Source: Pseudomonadales bacterium (GTDB taxonomy: Bacteria; Pseudomonadota; Gammaproteobacteria; Pseudomonadales; Pseudohongiellaceae). From it: 64,000 nt of DNA. The notes under the pieces are model-generated. The model was not told where the DNA came from. It searched no databases and saw nothing but the letters and a program-made list of their open reading frames with translations. The stretch is taken from contig JACKOJ010000003.1 of NCBI GenBank assembly GCA_024234325.1, positions 62,001-126,000 on the forward strand, in the 5' to 3' direction. Shown piece after piece: positions 42,875-51,523 of the stretch. A program made the position numbers and the translations under genes. Position 1 is the first letter of the stretch. Each line of letters opens with the position of its first letter.

Positions 42875-43528
42875 TCAGTCCTGCACGCCGTACTCTTCCC
42901 GATAGCGGCGCACAGCCTCAAGATTCTGGCGCAGCGCCGGGTCATCCTGCTGCTCCAGATACTCGATAATCTGTGCCAGGGTGATGATGCTGATGACCGG
43001 CACCGAATACTGCTGCCGGATTTCCTGAATGGCAGACAGGGTGCCGGTACCGCGCTCCTGCCGGTCCAGTGCCACCACAATCCCGGCGACCTGCGCACCA
43101 ACGGTGTCAAACAGGGCCATGACCTCGCGTACGGCGGTACCGGCGGTAATCACATCGTCAACGATCAGGGCTCGTCCCTGTAGCGGCGCACCAACCGTCA
43201 GGCCGCCTTCGCCGTGATCCTTGGCTTCCTTGCGGTTGAAACAGTAGGGTTTGTCGATGTTGTGGTGATTGGCGAGCGCGGCAGCGGTGACCGAGACCAG
43301 GGGAATGCCCTTGTAGGCAGGGCCAAAGAGCAGGTCGTACTCGACATCTGCCGCCGCCACGGCCGCCGCATAGGTGCGCCCGATAAAATCCAGTGCCTTG
43401 CCGGTATTGAACAGGCCGGCATTGAAGAAGTACGGACTGGTGCGACCGGACTTCAGCGTGAAGCTGCCGAAGCGCAGGATGTCGTGTTCGATGACGAAGT
43501 CGATAAATGCCTTCTGGAATGCCTGCAT
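42875..43528 (-). CDS. pyrE: Orotate phosphoribosyltransferase
   Basis: 217 residues. Joins orotate to PRPP in pyrimidine synthesis. The N-terminal FGSFTLKSGRTSPYFFNAG, CFNRKEAKDHGEGG (with the catalytic Lys) and the PRPP loop ALIVDDVITAGTAVREV are intact. The ATG at 43528 follows AGGAG and is 19 bases after the rph stop. In Pseudomonas crc lies between pyrE and rph on the other strand; no crc is present here. Confidence 0.96.
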   Translation of the reverse strand: MQAFQKAFIDFVIEHDILRFGSFTLKSGRTSPYFFNAGLFNTGKALDFIGRTYAAAVAAADVEYDLLFGPAYKGIPLVSVTAAALANHHNIDKPYCFNRKEAKDHGEGGLTVGAPLQGRALIVDDVITAGTAVREVMALFDTVGAQVAGIVVALDRQERGTGTLSAIQEIRQQYSVPVISIITLAQIIEYLEQQDDPALRQNLEAVRRYREEYGVQD

Positions 43529-43547
43529 CGGGGTTCTCCTGTCGATA

Positions 43548-44276
43548 TCAGATGCCAAGGGCCTCGCGCTGCTTCGTCAGCAGCTCGGCAATGCCCTTCT
43601 GCGCCAGCGCAATCATGGCCTGGAGCTGTTCGCTGTCGAAATCGTCTTCCTCACCCGTCCCCTGCAACTCGATGAAGCGCAGCCGCTCTGTCATCACCAC
43701 GTTCATGTCGGTCTCGGCGCTGGAGTCTTCCGCGTAATCCAGATCAAGCACGGGTACGCCCTTGTAGATGCCAACGGACACCGAGGCAATCAGTTGCTTC
43801 ATCGGGTTTTCCTTCACGCGACCGTTCTTGATCAGCACGCCAATGGCGTCGTGCAGAGCGACGCAGGCGCCGGTGATGGACGCCGTGCGGGTACCGCCGT
43901 CGGCCTGAATCACGTCGCAATCGATCTTGATGGTGTGCTCACCCAGTTTCTTCATGTCCATGGCGGCGCGCAGGGAGCGCCCGATCAAGCGGGAAATCTC
44001 CATGGTACGGCCCCCCTGTTTGCCGCGCACAGACTCGCGATCCATGCGGGTGCCGGTGGAGCGTGGCAGCATGCCGTACTCTGCGGTCACCCAGCCACTG
44101 CCCTGCCCCTTCAGGAAGCGCGGCACCGATTCTTCCACCGTGGCGGTGCAGATCACCCGGGTATCGCCAAACTCCACCAGCACGGAGCCTTCGGCGTGTT
44201 TGGTGAAATGACGGGTGATGCGGATGTCGCGGAGCTGATCGGGGGAGCGTTTGCTGGGTCTGATGGAGTCTTGCAT
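43548..44276 (-). CDS. rph: Ribonuclease PH
   Basis: 242 residues. Phosphorolytic 3'-exonuclease for tRNA trimming. MQDSIRPSKRSPDQLRDIRI, GWVTAEYGMLPRSTGTRMDR (Arg pair for phosphate), LIGRSLRAAMDM, DCDVIQADGGTRTASITG (metal aspartates) and VLDLDYAEDSSAETDMNVV are typical. It is upstream of pyrE on the minus strand and divergent from yicC, a conserved pairing. Confidence 0.97.
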   Translation of the reverse strand: MQDSIRPSKRSPDQLRDIRITRHFTKHAEGSVLVEFGDTRVICTATVEESVPRFLKGQGSGWVTAEYGMLPRSTGTRMDRESVRGKQGGRTMEISRLIGRSLRAAMDMKKLGEHTIKIDCDVIQADGGTRTASITGACVALHDAIGVLIKNGRVKENPMKQLIASVSVGIYKGVPVLDLDYAEDSSAETDMNVVMTERLRFIELQGTGEEDDFDSEQLQAMIALAQKGIAELLTKQREALGI

Positions 44277-44583
44277 AGGGCCTCTGTGGGGTTCGGTAAG
44301 GTGTCGATTTGATTTGACCGGCGATTATCCTTGATCTGTCCAGTGATGGCGAGCCGAATGCGAGGCACAAAGCCATTCGAGATCCACAGAACCGTAGGAG
44401 CCAGCCCTGCTGCTGATTGGGACTGGACCCAAAGGAATCATCGCCAGCAGGGCTGGCTCCTGCGCGGGGATTGATCCATGTCCCTGCCCCGCAGGCGATA
44501 TTGGAGTAAAATACCGCCAACTACCGCCCAGCTCTCTATCGGAAGCTGCAGCAATGATCGACGTTTGATACAAGGGTTTTGAT
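44277..44583. other. rph-yicC intergenic region
   Basis: 307 bases with no gene. It must contain the rph promoter (minus strand) and the yicC promoter (plus strand). The centre holds the REP-like inverted repeat reported separately. A short AT-rich patch (TAAAAT near 44507) close to yicC could be its -10, with no clear -35. Confidence 0.5.
44396..44461. repeat. REP-like imperfect-loop palindrome
   Basis: A perfect 17-bp inverted repeat: AGGAGCCAGCCCTGCTG (44396-44412) and its complement CAGCAGGGCTGGCTCCT (44445-44461), separated by 32 bases. The GTAGGAGCCAGCC...GGCTGGCTCC form is the one common to dispersed REP elements of Pseudomonas-like genomes. Only this copy is visible here, in the rph-yicC gap, about 9 kb from the RAYT gene. 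Confidence 0.65.
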
Positions 44584-45450
44584 ATGGTGCTTAGTATGAC
44601 CGCTTTCGCAAGAAAGCAGAGCCACTGCGGACCGGCAGTGCTCATCTGGGAAATTCGTTCCGTCAACCACCGCTATCTCGAATCCGGGCTGCGCCTGCCA
44701 GAGGCACTGCGCACGCTGGAATCGTCCGTACGCGACACGCTGCGCAAGCGTCTGGCACGCGGCAAGGTGGATTGCCAGTTGCGCATCGAGACCGAGGACA
44801 AGCAGGACAACAGCCTGCAGATCAACGCCGACATGGTGACCCGCCTCAACAATGCCAGTGGCGAGATTCTGCACCTGGTAGGCGGCGGCAATCCGCTCTC
44901 CGTCATGGAAATCCTCAAATGGCCCGGCGTGCTGCAGGAATCCGCTGCGCTGCCCGACGATCTGGAAGCCCAGGCGCTGGCACTGTTCAACGAGACCCTG
45001 GACGATCTGATTGAAGCCCGCAAGCGCGAGGGTCACGAGCTGTTCGGTTTCATCAGCAAACGCATCGCCGCCGTGCGCGAGATTGTCGGCAATGTGCGTA
45101 CGTTGATGCCGGAAATTCTCGCCCGTCAGCAGCAGGCCCTCAAGGATCGTCTGGACGCCTTGAAAGTGGAGCTGGAGCCCACACGTCTGGAGCAGGAGAT
45201 CGTGATTTTCGCGCAGAAATGCGATATCGATGAGGAGCTGGACCGGCTGGAATCCCACCTCAACGAGGTGGAGCGGGTGCTGGGCCTGCGCGAACCCGCC
45301 GGGCGCCGCCTCGATTTCCTGATGCAGGAACTGAACCGCGAGGCCAACACCCTGTCCTCCAAGTCCATCGTCGCCGAGACCACGCTGAACGCGGTGGACC
45401 TGAAGGTACTGATCGAGCAGATGCGGGAACAGATTCAGAATATTGAATGA
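44584..45450 (+). CDS. yicC: YicC-family endoribonuclease
   Basis: 288 residues. MVLSMTAFARKQ at the start, then the family landmarks EIRSVNHRYLE, RLPEALRTLE, and the C-terminal GRRLDFLMQELNREANTLSSKS (landmark). The E. coli homologue is a manganese-dependent endoribonuclease linked to small RNA turnover. In Pseudomonas yicC is followed by gmk; here a copper-chaperone gene, a four-gene cassette and hrpB lie between. Confidence 0.95.
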   Translation: MVLSMTAFARKQSHCGPAVLIWEIRSVNHRYLESGLRLPEALRTLESSVRDTLRKRLARGKVDCQLRIETEDKQDNSLQINADMVTRLNNASGEILHLVGGGNPLSVMEILKWPGVLQESAALPDDLEAQALALFNETLDDLIEARKREGHELFGFISKRIAAVREIVGNVRTLMPEILARQQQALKDRLDALKVELEPTRLEQEIVIFAQKCDIDEELDRLESHLNEVERVLGLREPAGRRLDFLMQELNREANTLSSKSIVAETTLNAVDLKVLIEQMREQIQNIE

Positions 45451-45499
45451 GGCATTAAATACGCCACTAGGCACCAATAGCAGCAATCAGGAGGCCAGG

Positions 45500-45691
45500 A
45501 TGCTGACGTTTACCGTACCCGACATGAGCTGTGGACACTGTGTGAAGGCGATCACCAACGCCATCACAGCCCTGGATGCAGGCGCAAAGGTGACAACCGA
45601 TCTGGAGACCAAGGTGGTCACTGTGGATACCACCGCCGAGCAGGCCGCCATCGCGGCGGCGCTCACGGAAGAGGGTTATCCTCCGGCCTGA
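45500..45691 (+). CDS. copZ: Heavy-metal-associated (CopZ-like) copper chaperone
   Basis: 63 residues, a single HMA domain with the metal-binding motif MSCGHCVKAI. The ATG at 45500 follows GAGG. Without an adjacent copA-type ATPase the metal is an inference (Cu(I) is commonest for this size). It ends 3 bases from the convergent DUF2959 gene. Confidence 0.88.
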   Translation: MLTFTVPDMSCGHCVKAITNAITALDAGAKVTTDLETKVVTVDTTAEQAAIAAALTEEGYPPA

Positions 45692-45694
45692 TGC

Positions 45695-46336
45695 CTACTG
45701 CCGCATCTCGGCGATGAAGCGATCGGACTCGGAGATGGCCTGCTGCATGGCATCGATGAGACGATCCACGTCGGTGTTGATGTTGTCGAGCTCGCCACGC
45801 AAAGAGGCAATCGCGCGGGCATTGAGGTTGTGCTTGAGATACAGCACATTGTCGCGCAGGCTGTTCAGCACCGGGTCCAGCGTTGCTTCTGCACGGTGCA
45901 TGGCACCAATGAGCCGGGTATAACGGGCGCGGGTGTCCCGCAATTGCTGCTCACTGTCCCGGCGCAGGCTCTGGTTGGTGTACAGCTCCAGCTCGTCGGT
46001 CCACTCATCGAACAGTGCATCGGCCACGGATTCCACCGCACGAATACGGTCACGAATATTATCGGCGGCATCTTCACTGGCCTCAAACTCCGTGTTCAGC
46101 CGCTCGTAGATTTCCTCCAGCTCGCCGCCGTTGAAATTCACCACGCTGCGAAACTGTTCCAGGGCGTCACGAAACTGCTGCTGACCTTCCTGCTGCGCAC
46201 TCTGGGCTTCTCCGATACGGTCCACCAGGATGTCGCGCTTGTGCACGCCGAACTGCTCCATGGTGCCGTAGTAAGCAGACTCACAGGCGCTCAGTCCCAG
46301 CAGCGCCAGTCCCAGCAGAACCATTCTGATCGCCAT
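45695..46336 (-). CDS. DUF2959-type lipoprotein
   Basis: 213 residues with a lipoprotein signal (MVLLGLALLGLSAC, lipobox LSAC). The mature part is almost entirely charged alpha-helix and probably coiled coil; YYGTMEQFGVHKRDILVDRI is typical of DUF2959. Function unknown. It overlaps the stop of the upstream YqaE gene (TGATG), so the two are translationally coupled. A longer frame through the YqaE gene (to 46588) is an artefact. Confidence 0.88.
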   Translation of the reverse strand: MAIRMVLLGLALLGLSACESAYYGTMEQFGVHKRDILVDRIGEAQSAQQEGQQQFRDALEQFRSVVNFNGGELEEIYERLNTEFEASEDAADNIRDRIRAVESVADALFDEWTDELELYTNQSLRRDSEQQLRDTRARYTRLIGAMHRAEATLDPVLNSLRDNVLYLKHNLNARAIASLRGELDNINTDVDRLIDAMQQAISESDRFIAEMRQ

Positions 46337-46533
46337 CAGTCTTTCTCCTGTATTGCCTTCACAATGCGGTCGGTACGCTTGTCTGCCAGATGCCCGTTCA
46401 CCACCAGCAGAGCATGAATGACACCCGGCACCCAGAACAGCAGGGTCAGGAAAATATTGAGCACACCCTGGAGGGGCTTCCCACAAAGGAAAACAGCCAG
46501 CGGCGGCAGGAAAATAGCAATGATGTAACGCAT
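46336..46533 (-). CDS. YqaE/Pmp3-family membrane peptide
   Basis: 65 residues, two membrane helices: MRYIIAIFLPPLAVFLCGKP and NIFLTLLFWVPGVIHALLVV, the exact Pmp3/YqaE pattern (FLPPLxVF...LxxLGxxPGxIHA). Members respond to salt or membrane stress. Coupled to the DUF2959 gene downstream. Confidence 0.94.
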   Translation of the reverse strand: MRYIIAIFLPPLAVFLCGKPLQGVLNIFLTLLFWVPGVIHALLVVNGHLADKRTDRIVKAIQEKD

Positions 46534-46545
46534 GTTGATACTCCT

Positions 46546-47247
46546 TCAGACAGACTCTTTGCTGGAGCCCGGGTTGACCTGGTTCCACCGGATGGCCCGG
46601 TTTCGCCAGTGCTCTTCTATCGCTTGTACAAAATCCTTGTTGACCAGTTTTGCTCTCGCCGCATTCCAGTCCGTCACATCCGCTCGCAGCACAATGCCTT
46701 CGACCGGACCGGCGCGGTAGCGGCTGTTCGCCCGTGCCAGCAATGCGGTCAGTGCCTGCTGATCAAAACGCCCCCGCGTGAGCTCGGGCACCACGGTAAA
46801 TCCCAGCTTCTGCGCCAACGCATTGCGCCGCTCGATGCTCCAGAACCTGCCCGTGTCGCGATCATAAACATCAAACAGTAGAAACCAGTCTGGCAGAGTC
46901 GCATAGTCCAGTGAGTGCTGGGCCGCACACCACTCGCCAAACAGAATCAGCGACGGAGTCAGCTCGCTGCGCAGAATATACTCGTGCTGACCGATCCAGG
47001 AGCCCAGGCGCGAGAACTGACCCGCGTAGGGTCGCTCCAGGTAGCTGCCCCGGTTCTGCAGTTGCAGCTCACCCGCCTCGTTCAGCGAAATGCCCAGATT
47101 GGCGCCATCCAGTTTTTCCTCCACCACCAGTTCGTGGGACAGCAGCTCATTCAGCTCGTGCGCCATCAGCACCTTGTCCCCCCGGGGCTCGCCCTCGCCC
47201 AACCACAGCAGATGACTGGTATGGGGGAAACGAAAGAACTCAGTCAT
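46546..47247 (-). CDS. RNA ligase family protein (T4 Rnl2-like nucleotidyltransferase)
   Basis: 233 residues. Motif I is EEKLDGANLGI with the lysine that takes AMP. RNRGSYLERP is likely motif Ia, LILFGEWCAAQHSLDY motif III, VEGIVLR motif IV and ARAKLVNKDF motif V. This is the full set for an adenylyltransferase core, without the C-terminal domain of larger ligases. It should seal RNA (or nicked RNA-DNA) ends. The start overlaps the upstream PIN nuclease gene by 8 bases, suggesting that the nuclease and the ligase work on the same RNA. Confidence 0.86.
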   Translation of the reverse strand: MTEFFRFPHTSHLLWLGEGEPRGDKVLMAHELNELLSHELVVEEKLDGANLGISLNEAGELQLQNRGSYLERPYAGQFSRLGSWIGQHEYILRSELTPSLILFGEWCAAQHSLDYATLPDWFLLFDVYDRDTGRFWSIERRNALAQKLGFTVVPELTRGRFDQQALTALLARANSRYRAGPVEGIVLRADVTDWNAARAKLVNKDFVQAIEEHWRNRAIRWNQVNPGSSKESV

Positions 47248-47815
47248 GGTGGTGCTCCGTGTGACGGCGGTGCATTTTCTCCTCGTGCTTGGCGCGGGAC
47301 CACGCCTCGATCACCGGCTCCAGCACCAGTCCGGTCTGGATCAGGTCTGCCTCCCAGTCCAGCCAGTCGGTGTCGCCCGCGAAGGCGATGGCACTGCTGC
47401 CCGGCAGCTTCAGTGCCTCCAGCGCCGCCGCCAGCATCTTGCGGTCTGCCAGGTCTTTGACCACCTCGTCGAGCGGCTGCGGCACGATGCCGTCGCCGTT
47501 GTCGTCGTAGGCAACCGGCACCAGGTCCACCTCACTGCGGCTGATCTTGTTCATCACCACCTGAATGCCATAGTCATTGAAGTCCAGTTTGTGATGATAT
47601 TCCGCATTGATGCCTCCCGCCACGTCCAGCACCAGGCGCGAGCGGCTCTGCTCAAACGCCACCAGCCAGTCGCAGATCTGCTGCAACAGGGCCGGGTCCT
47701 GCGGCGTCACCTCGCGGTGGTGGGGCAGTTGCACACCATTGGCAGCCGCGTGCACGGCGCTGGCGCCGATCAGGATATTGGTATCGATGACATAGCGATC
47801 TTTCAAGGCAGTCAT
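47240..47815 (-). CDS. PIN-domain protein, probable ribonuclease
   Basis: 191 residues. The PIN signature opens the protein (YVIDTNILIGAS, first Asp). Further candidate acidic ligands are in INAEYHHKL, LADRKMLAAAL and FAGDTDWLDWE, giving the usual D-E-D-D constellation. The C-terminus is His-rich (HRRHTEHHHD). No antitoxin-like gene is beside it; the adjacent gene is an RNA ligase, whose start it overlaps. This is unlike VapBC. Confidence 0.82.
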   Translation of the reverse strand: MTALKDRYVIDTNILIGASAVHAAANGVQLPHHREVTPQDPALLQQICDWLVAFEQSRSRLVLDVAGGINAEYHHKLDFNDYGIQVVMNKISRSEVDLVPVAYDDNGDGIVPQPLDEVVKDLADRKMLAAALEALKLPGSSAIAFAGDTDWLDWEADLIQTGLVLEPVIEAWSRAKHEEKMHRRHTEHHHD

Positions 47816-47846
47816 TGTATGGCCCTCCGGTGGCCACGTTCGGGAT

Positions 47847-47852
47847 TATAAT
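47847..47852 (+). promoter_or_regulatory. -10 element of hrpB
   Basis: Perfect TATAAT at 47847-47852, about 68 bases before the proposed TTG start; no strong -35 upstream. It lies in the short gap between the divergent PIN and hrpB genes. Confidence 0.4.
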
Positions 47853-47919
47853 GTGCCCGGCGCTTCAGCGCTCCCCGGGATTTAACCCGGAAACCTGTTC
47901 CGAACGAGAAACCAGCATC

Positions 47920-50391
47920 TTGAGCCAGACACACCCGAATCCCCTGCCAATCGACGCCGTGCTTCCGTCCCTGACAGATGCCCTGTCCCGGCATTCCCGC
48001 TGCCTGCTGGTGGCCCAGCCGGGCGCGGGCAAGACCACGCGGGCGCCTCTGGCCATTCTCGAGCATTTTCCCGCCAGCGCCGGGCGCTGGCTATTGCTGG
48101 AGCCGCGTCGGGTCGCAGCCCGTCTGGCGGCGGGCTATCTCGCAGACTCCCTCGGTGAGAGTGTCGGTGCAACCGTCGGCTACCGGGTGCGCGGGGAATC
48201 CCGGGTAAGTGCCGATACGCGGCTGGAGGTGCTGACCCAGGGCATTCTGACCCGCATGCTGCAGGACGACCCGTCTCTGGAGGGCGTGGCCGGCATCCTT
48301 TTCGACGAATTTCATGAGCGCGCGCTGGATGCCGATCTGGGCCTGGCCCTCAGCCTGGACGTGCAGCAGGGCCTGCGGGACGACCTGAAATTACTGGTGA
48401 TGTCCGCGACACTGGATGTGGACGCCCTGCTTCGGCTGCTCGGGCATGACACTCCCGTCATCGACTGCCCTGGCCGCGCGTGGCCCGTGACGACCCATTA
48501 CCGAAGCTGCCCATTGCGCGAGCGGGATGAACAGCACCAGACCCGCGTCGTCCTCGAAGCCCTGGCGGAGCAGGACGGCGACCTCCTTGTGTTTCTGCCC
48601 GGGCAGGCCGAGATTCGTCGCCTGCATCGGGAGTTGCAGCCTCGCCTGAGCGCAGACATCGAGCTGTGCGAGCTGCACGGACGGCTTCCCCTCGCACAAC
48701 AGCAGGCAGTGCTGCGTCCCTCCGGCAGCAGGCGCCGCATCATCCTGTCTACCGCTGTCGCTGAATCCAGCGTTACCGTGCCGGGGGTTCGTGTGGTCGT
48801 GGACTGCGGCTGGGAGCGCGTGCCCGTATTCAAGCCGCGCTCCGGCATGAGTGCTCTGGAAACCCGCCGCGTCAATCGCGCCAGTGCCGACCAGCGCCGC
48901 GGGCGGGCAGGTCGGGAGGCGGCCGGTACCTGCTACCGCCTGTGGGCAGAAGAGCAGATGCTGGCGGCCCATCGCGAACCCGAGATTGCCCAGACCGACC
49001 TCTCGGTGCTGGCCTTCGAGCTGATGCGCTGGGGCGTCAGTGACCCCAGGACTCTGCCCTGGGTAACGCCTCCTCCGACCGCCGCCTTCGAGGCAGGCCT
49101 GACCCTGCTGGACACCCTGGGGCTGACGCAGGCAGGCGGTGGCTTCTCTGCGCTGGGACGTCGCTGCGCCCGCTGGCCGACACACCCGCGCCTGGCAGCC
49201 CTTCTGGAGCAGGCGAGGGAGAGCGGCAGCGAGAGCCTGGCCTGCTGGATCGTGGCATGGCTTGAAGACCCCACGCCCGTCGCCAATATCGATCTCGAAC
49301 ATCTATTCTCTGCCTGCCTCACCGACGCTCGCGGCGAAAGGGCAAGTGGCGCCTGGCGTCAGAATGCCCGGCAGTGGGCACAGCGTCTGGGCTGCCCGCT
49401 GGACGTGCCGGATCTGAAGGCCCTGCCTGCTCTGCTTGCCACCGCGTTCCCCGACCGCGTCGCGCAGAATCTGCAGCAGACCGATGAGCGCGACCGTGCC
49501 CGTTTCAAACTGGTCGGCGGCAACCAGGTTCTGCTCGACTCGCGCCACCCACTTGCCAAGCAGGGTTATCTGATTGCGGTGGAGCTGGACGGCGACAACA
49601 CTGGCGCCCGTCTCTATCACGCCACGGCAATGCCAGCGTCCCTGCTGGAAACGCTGTTCCCGCAAACCCGTGAATGGTGCGAGCGGGTACGCTGGGACGC
49701 AGACACGGGGCGCCTTGTCGGTGAAGAACAGCGGGTTCTCGGGGAGCTGGTGCTGGCGCGCAGGCCATTGGCAAAGCTGTCCCCGGAGGTTCTGAGGGCC
49801 GGACTGATTCAGGGACTGCGACAGCGAGGGAGCTTTGCCTGGAGTGAGGAGGACCGGCAGACTCTGGGACGCCTGCGGCTGCTGCGACAACACCTGGGAA
49901 GCGCCTGGCCCGAGGTAACGGAGGCCATGCTGCTGGACACGCTCGAACACTGGCTCGCCCCTCACCTGGACGGCCTGAGCCGACTGGAGCAGGTGGACGC
50001 CCTGCCACTGGGCCGGTTCCTGCTGGAATCCCTGGACTGGCCCGCGCAGCAGGAGGCACTGAAGTTGGCGCCCACTCACCTGCAGGTGCCCAGCGGCAGC
50101 CGCATCCAGATCGATTACAGCGGCGAAGAGCCCGTGCTGGCGGTGAAGCTGCAGGAACTCTTCGGACAGACGGCAACCCCCACGGTTGTGGACGGACGCG
50201 TGCCGCTGCTGATCCATCTGCTGTCCCCCGCGAGACGCCCGGTGCAGGTCACGCGGGATCTGGCGGGCTTCTGGGCGAACTCCTATTTCGAGGTGCGCAA
50301 AGAATTGAAGGGCCGCTACCCGCGCCACCCCTGGCCCGACAATCCCCTGCAGGCCGAGGCCACCGCCCGGGCCAAAAAACGGGGCACCTGA
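47920..50391 (+). CDS. hrpB: ATP-dependent helicase HrpB
   Basis: About 823 residues. DEAH/RHA-type helicase: Walker A QPGAGKTT, motif II DEFHER, motif III SATLDVDA, motif VI QRRGRAGR, then the HrpB-type C-terminal region (HPWPDNP near the end). Role probably in RNA processing; not essential in E. coli. I prefer a TTG start at 47920 (SQTHPNPLPIDAVLPSL): the ATG at 47851 lies inside a TATAAT sequence (47847-47852) that looks like the promoter, and the ATG at 47815 overlaps the divergent PIN start. Confidence 0.92.
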   Translation: MSQTHPNPLPIDAVLPSLTDALSRHSRCLLVAQPGAGKTTRAPLAILEHFPASAGRWLLLEPRRVAARLAAGYLADSLGESVGATVGYRVRGESRVSADTRLEVLTQGILTRMLQDDPSLEGVAGILFDEFHERALDADLGLALSLDVQQGLRDDLKLLVMSATLDVDALLRLLGHDTPVIDCPGRAWPVTTHYRSCPLRERDEQHQTRVVLEALAEQDGDLLVFLPGQAEIRRLHRELQPRLSADIELCELHGRLPLAQQQAVLRPSGSRRRIILSTAVAESSVTVPGVRVVVDCGWERVPVFKPRSGMSALETRRVNRASADQRRGRAGREAAGTCYRLWAEEQMLAAHREPEIAQTDLSVLAFELMRWGVSDPRTLPWVTPPPTAAFEAGLTLLDTLGLTQAGGGFSALGRRCARWPTHPRLAALLEQARESGSESLACWIVAWLEDPTPVANIDLEHLFSACLTDARGERASGAWRQNARQWAQRLGCPLDVPDLKALPALLATAFPDRVAQNLQQTDERDRARFKLVGGNQVLLDSRHPLAKQGYLIAVELDGDNTGARLYHATAMPASLLETLFPQTREWCERVRWDADTGRLVGEEQRVLGELVLARRPLAKLSPEVLRAGLIQGLRQRGSFAWSEEDRQTLGRLRLLRQHLGSAWPEVTEAMLLDTLEHWLAPHLDGLSRLEQVDALPLGRFLLESLDWPAQQEALKLAPTHLQVPSGSRIQIDYSGEEPVLAVKLQELFGQTATPTVVDGRVPLLIHLLSPARRPVQVTRDLAGFWANSYFEVRKELKGRYPRHPWPDNPLQAEATARAKKRGT

Positions 50392-50458
50392 GGCCGCGCG
50401 TGGGCGCCCGGGAAGATGCTATAGTGTGCGGCGGAATCTGTTTCGGAATCGATGCATT

Positions 50459-51082
50459 ATGGCCAAAGGCACCCTTTACACCATTTCGGCGCCGTCGGGC
50501 GCAGGCAAAACCAGCCTCGTGAATGCCCTGCTGAAGGACGGCGACCCACTGCTGTGCGTGTCCGTCTCCCACACCACCCGGGCCATGCGCCCCGGGGAAG
50601 AGGATGGCGTGAACTACCACTTCGTCAGCAAGGACGCCTTCCTGGCGATGCGTGCTGACGACGCCTTTCTGGAATCTGCCGAGGTCTTCGGCAATTTCTA
50701 CGGCACGTCACGGGACTGGGTGCAGCAGCAACTGGACAAGGGCGTGGACGTGATTCTGGAGATCGACTGGCAGGGCGCGGAGCAGGTGCGCGATCGCATC
50801 AGCCCGCAGAAAAGCATTTTCATCCTGCCCCCCTCCCTGGAGAGCCTGCTGGAACGCCTGACCAACCGTGCCCAGGACGACGACGAGACCATCGCGCGCC
50901 GCATGCGGCAGGCACGCGACGAGATATCTCACTACAGCGCGGCGGACTACCTCGTCATCAACGAACAGTTCGACACGGCACTGGCCGATTTGCGGGCGAT
51001 CATTCGGGCATCACGTCTGGAGCGCCCCCAGCAACACGAGAACAACGCCACTTTATTGCGTGCATTGCTGGAAAGCGCTTGA
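50459..51082 (+). CDS. gmk: Guanylate kinase
   Basis: 207 residues. Phosphorylates GMP to GDP. P-loop APSGAGKTSLV, GMP-binding SHTTRAMRPGEEDGVNYHF and the lid DWQGAEQV are typical. The ATG at 50459 is standard; a TATAGT -10-like hexamer is at 50420-50425. First of the gmk-rpoZ-spoT-ridA-recG block. Confidence 0.97.
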   Translation: MAKGTLYTISAPSGAGKTSLVNALLKDGDPLLCVSVSHTTRAMRPGEEDGVNYHFVSKDAFLAMRADDAFLESAEVFGNFYGTSRDWVQQQLDKGVDVILEIDWQGAEQVRDRISPQKSIFILPPSLESLLERLTNRAQDDDETIARRMRQARDEISHYSAADYLVINEQFDTALADLRAIIRASRLERPQQHENNATLLRALLESA

Positions 51083-51128
51083 ATCTGCCCGCAAAAGCCT
51101 ATAAATAAAGGCTTAAGGATAGAATCCA

Positions 51129-51158
51129 TTGGGAATCCCGGCGCAGTTTTAGTAGAAT
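51129..51158 (+). promoter_or_regulatory. Candidate sigma-70 promoter of rpoZ-spoT
   Basis: TTGGGA (51129-51134), an 18-base spacer and TAGAAT (51153-51158), 43 bases before the rpoZ ATG. A weak AAGCCT/AGGCTT hairpin without a T-run (51095-51114) sits just upstream. Confidence 0.5.
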
Positions 51159-51201
51159 CGTCGCCCCTCTCAACCCTAGTGTTTAGAAAACAGGTGTTTT
51201 T

Positions 51202-51504
51202 ATGGCCCGTATTACCGTCGAAGACTGTTTGGACAAGGTGGACAATCGCTTCCAACTGGTCATGATTTCCAGCAAGCGTGCCCGTCAGATTCAGACAGGT
51301 GGCAAGGATCCGCTGGTTCCCATCGACAATGACAAACCCACGGTTATCGCCCTGCGCGAAATCGCCGAAGGCCTGGTGGATGCGAGCATTCTGACCGCCC
51401 GCAACACGGCTCCGGTGGTGATGCTGTCGCGCGATGAGCTGAAGACTCCGCCCCCTCAGATCAACGACGGCGACGACGACGACTCATTCGGCGAAGACCT
51501 CTGA
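51202..51504 (+). CDS. rpoZ: RNA polymerase omega subunit
   Basis: 100 residues. MARITVEDCLDKVDNRFQLV and SKRARQI are diagnostic; omega helps assemble beta' and forms part of a ppGpp site. The acidic C-terminus (DGDDDDSFGEDL) is usual. spoT follows after 19 bases, a conserved pair. Confidence 0.97.
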   Translation: MARITVEDCLDKVDNRFQLVMISSKRARQIQTGGKDPLVPIDNDKPTVIALREIAEGLVDASILTARNTAPVVMLSRDELKTPPPQINDGDDDDSFGEDL

Positions 51505-51523
51505 TTGAGGAAGGAGTCGGCTT

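Noticed and set aside
46337..46588. Extension of the DUF2959 lipoprotein upstream of 46336
   Set aside because: The extension overlaps the clear YqaE/Pmp3 gene in another frame and would bury the signal peptide.
47815..47919. Longer hrpB starts at ATG 47815 or 47851
   Set aside because: The first overlaps the divergent PIN start; the second sits within a TATAAT box. The TTG at 47920 fits the protein's family N-terminus.
51095..51114. AAGCCT/AGGCTT hairpin after gmk as a terminator
   Set aside because: Only six pairs and no T-run; kept as a possible weak structure only.
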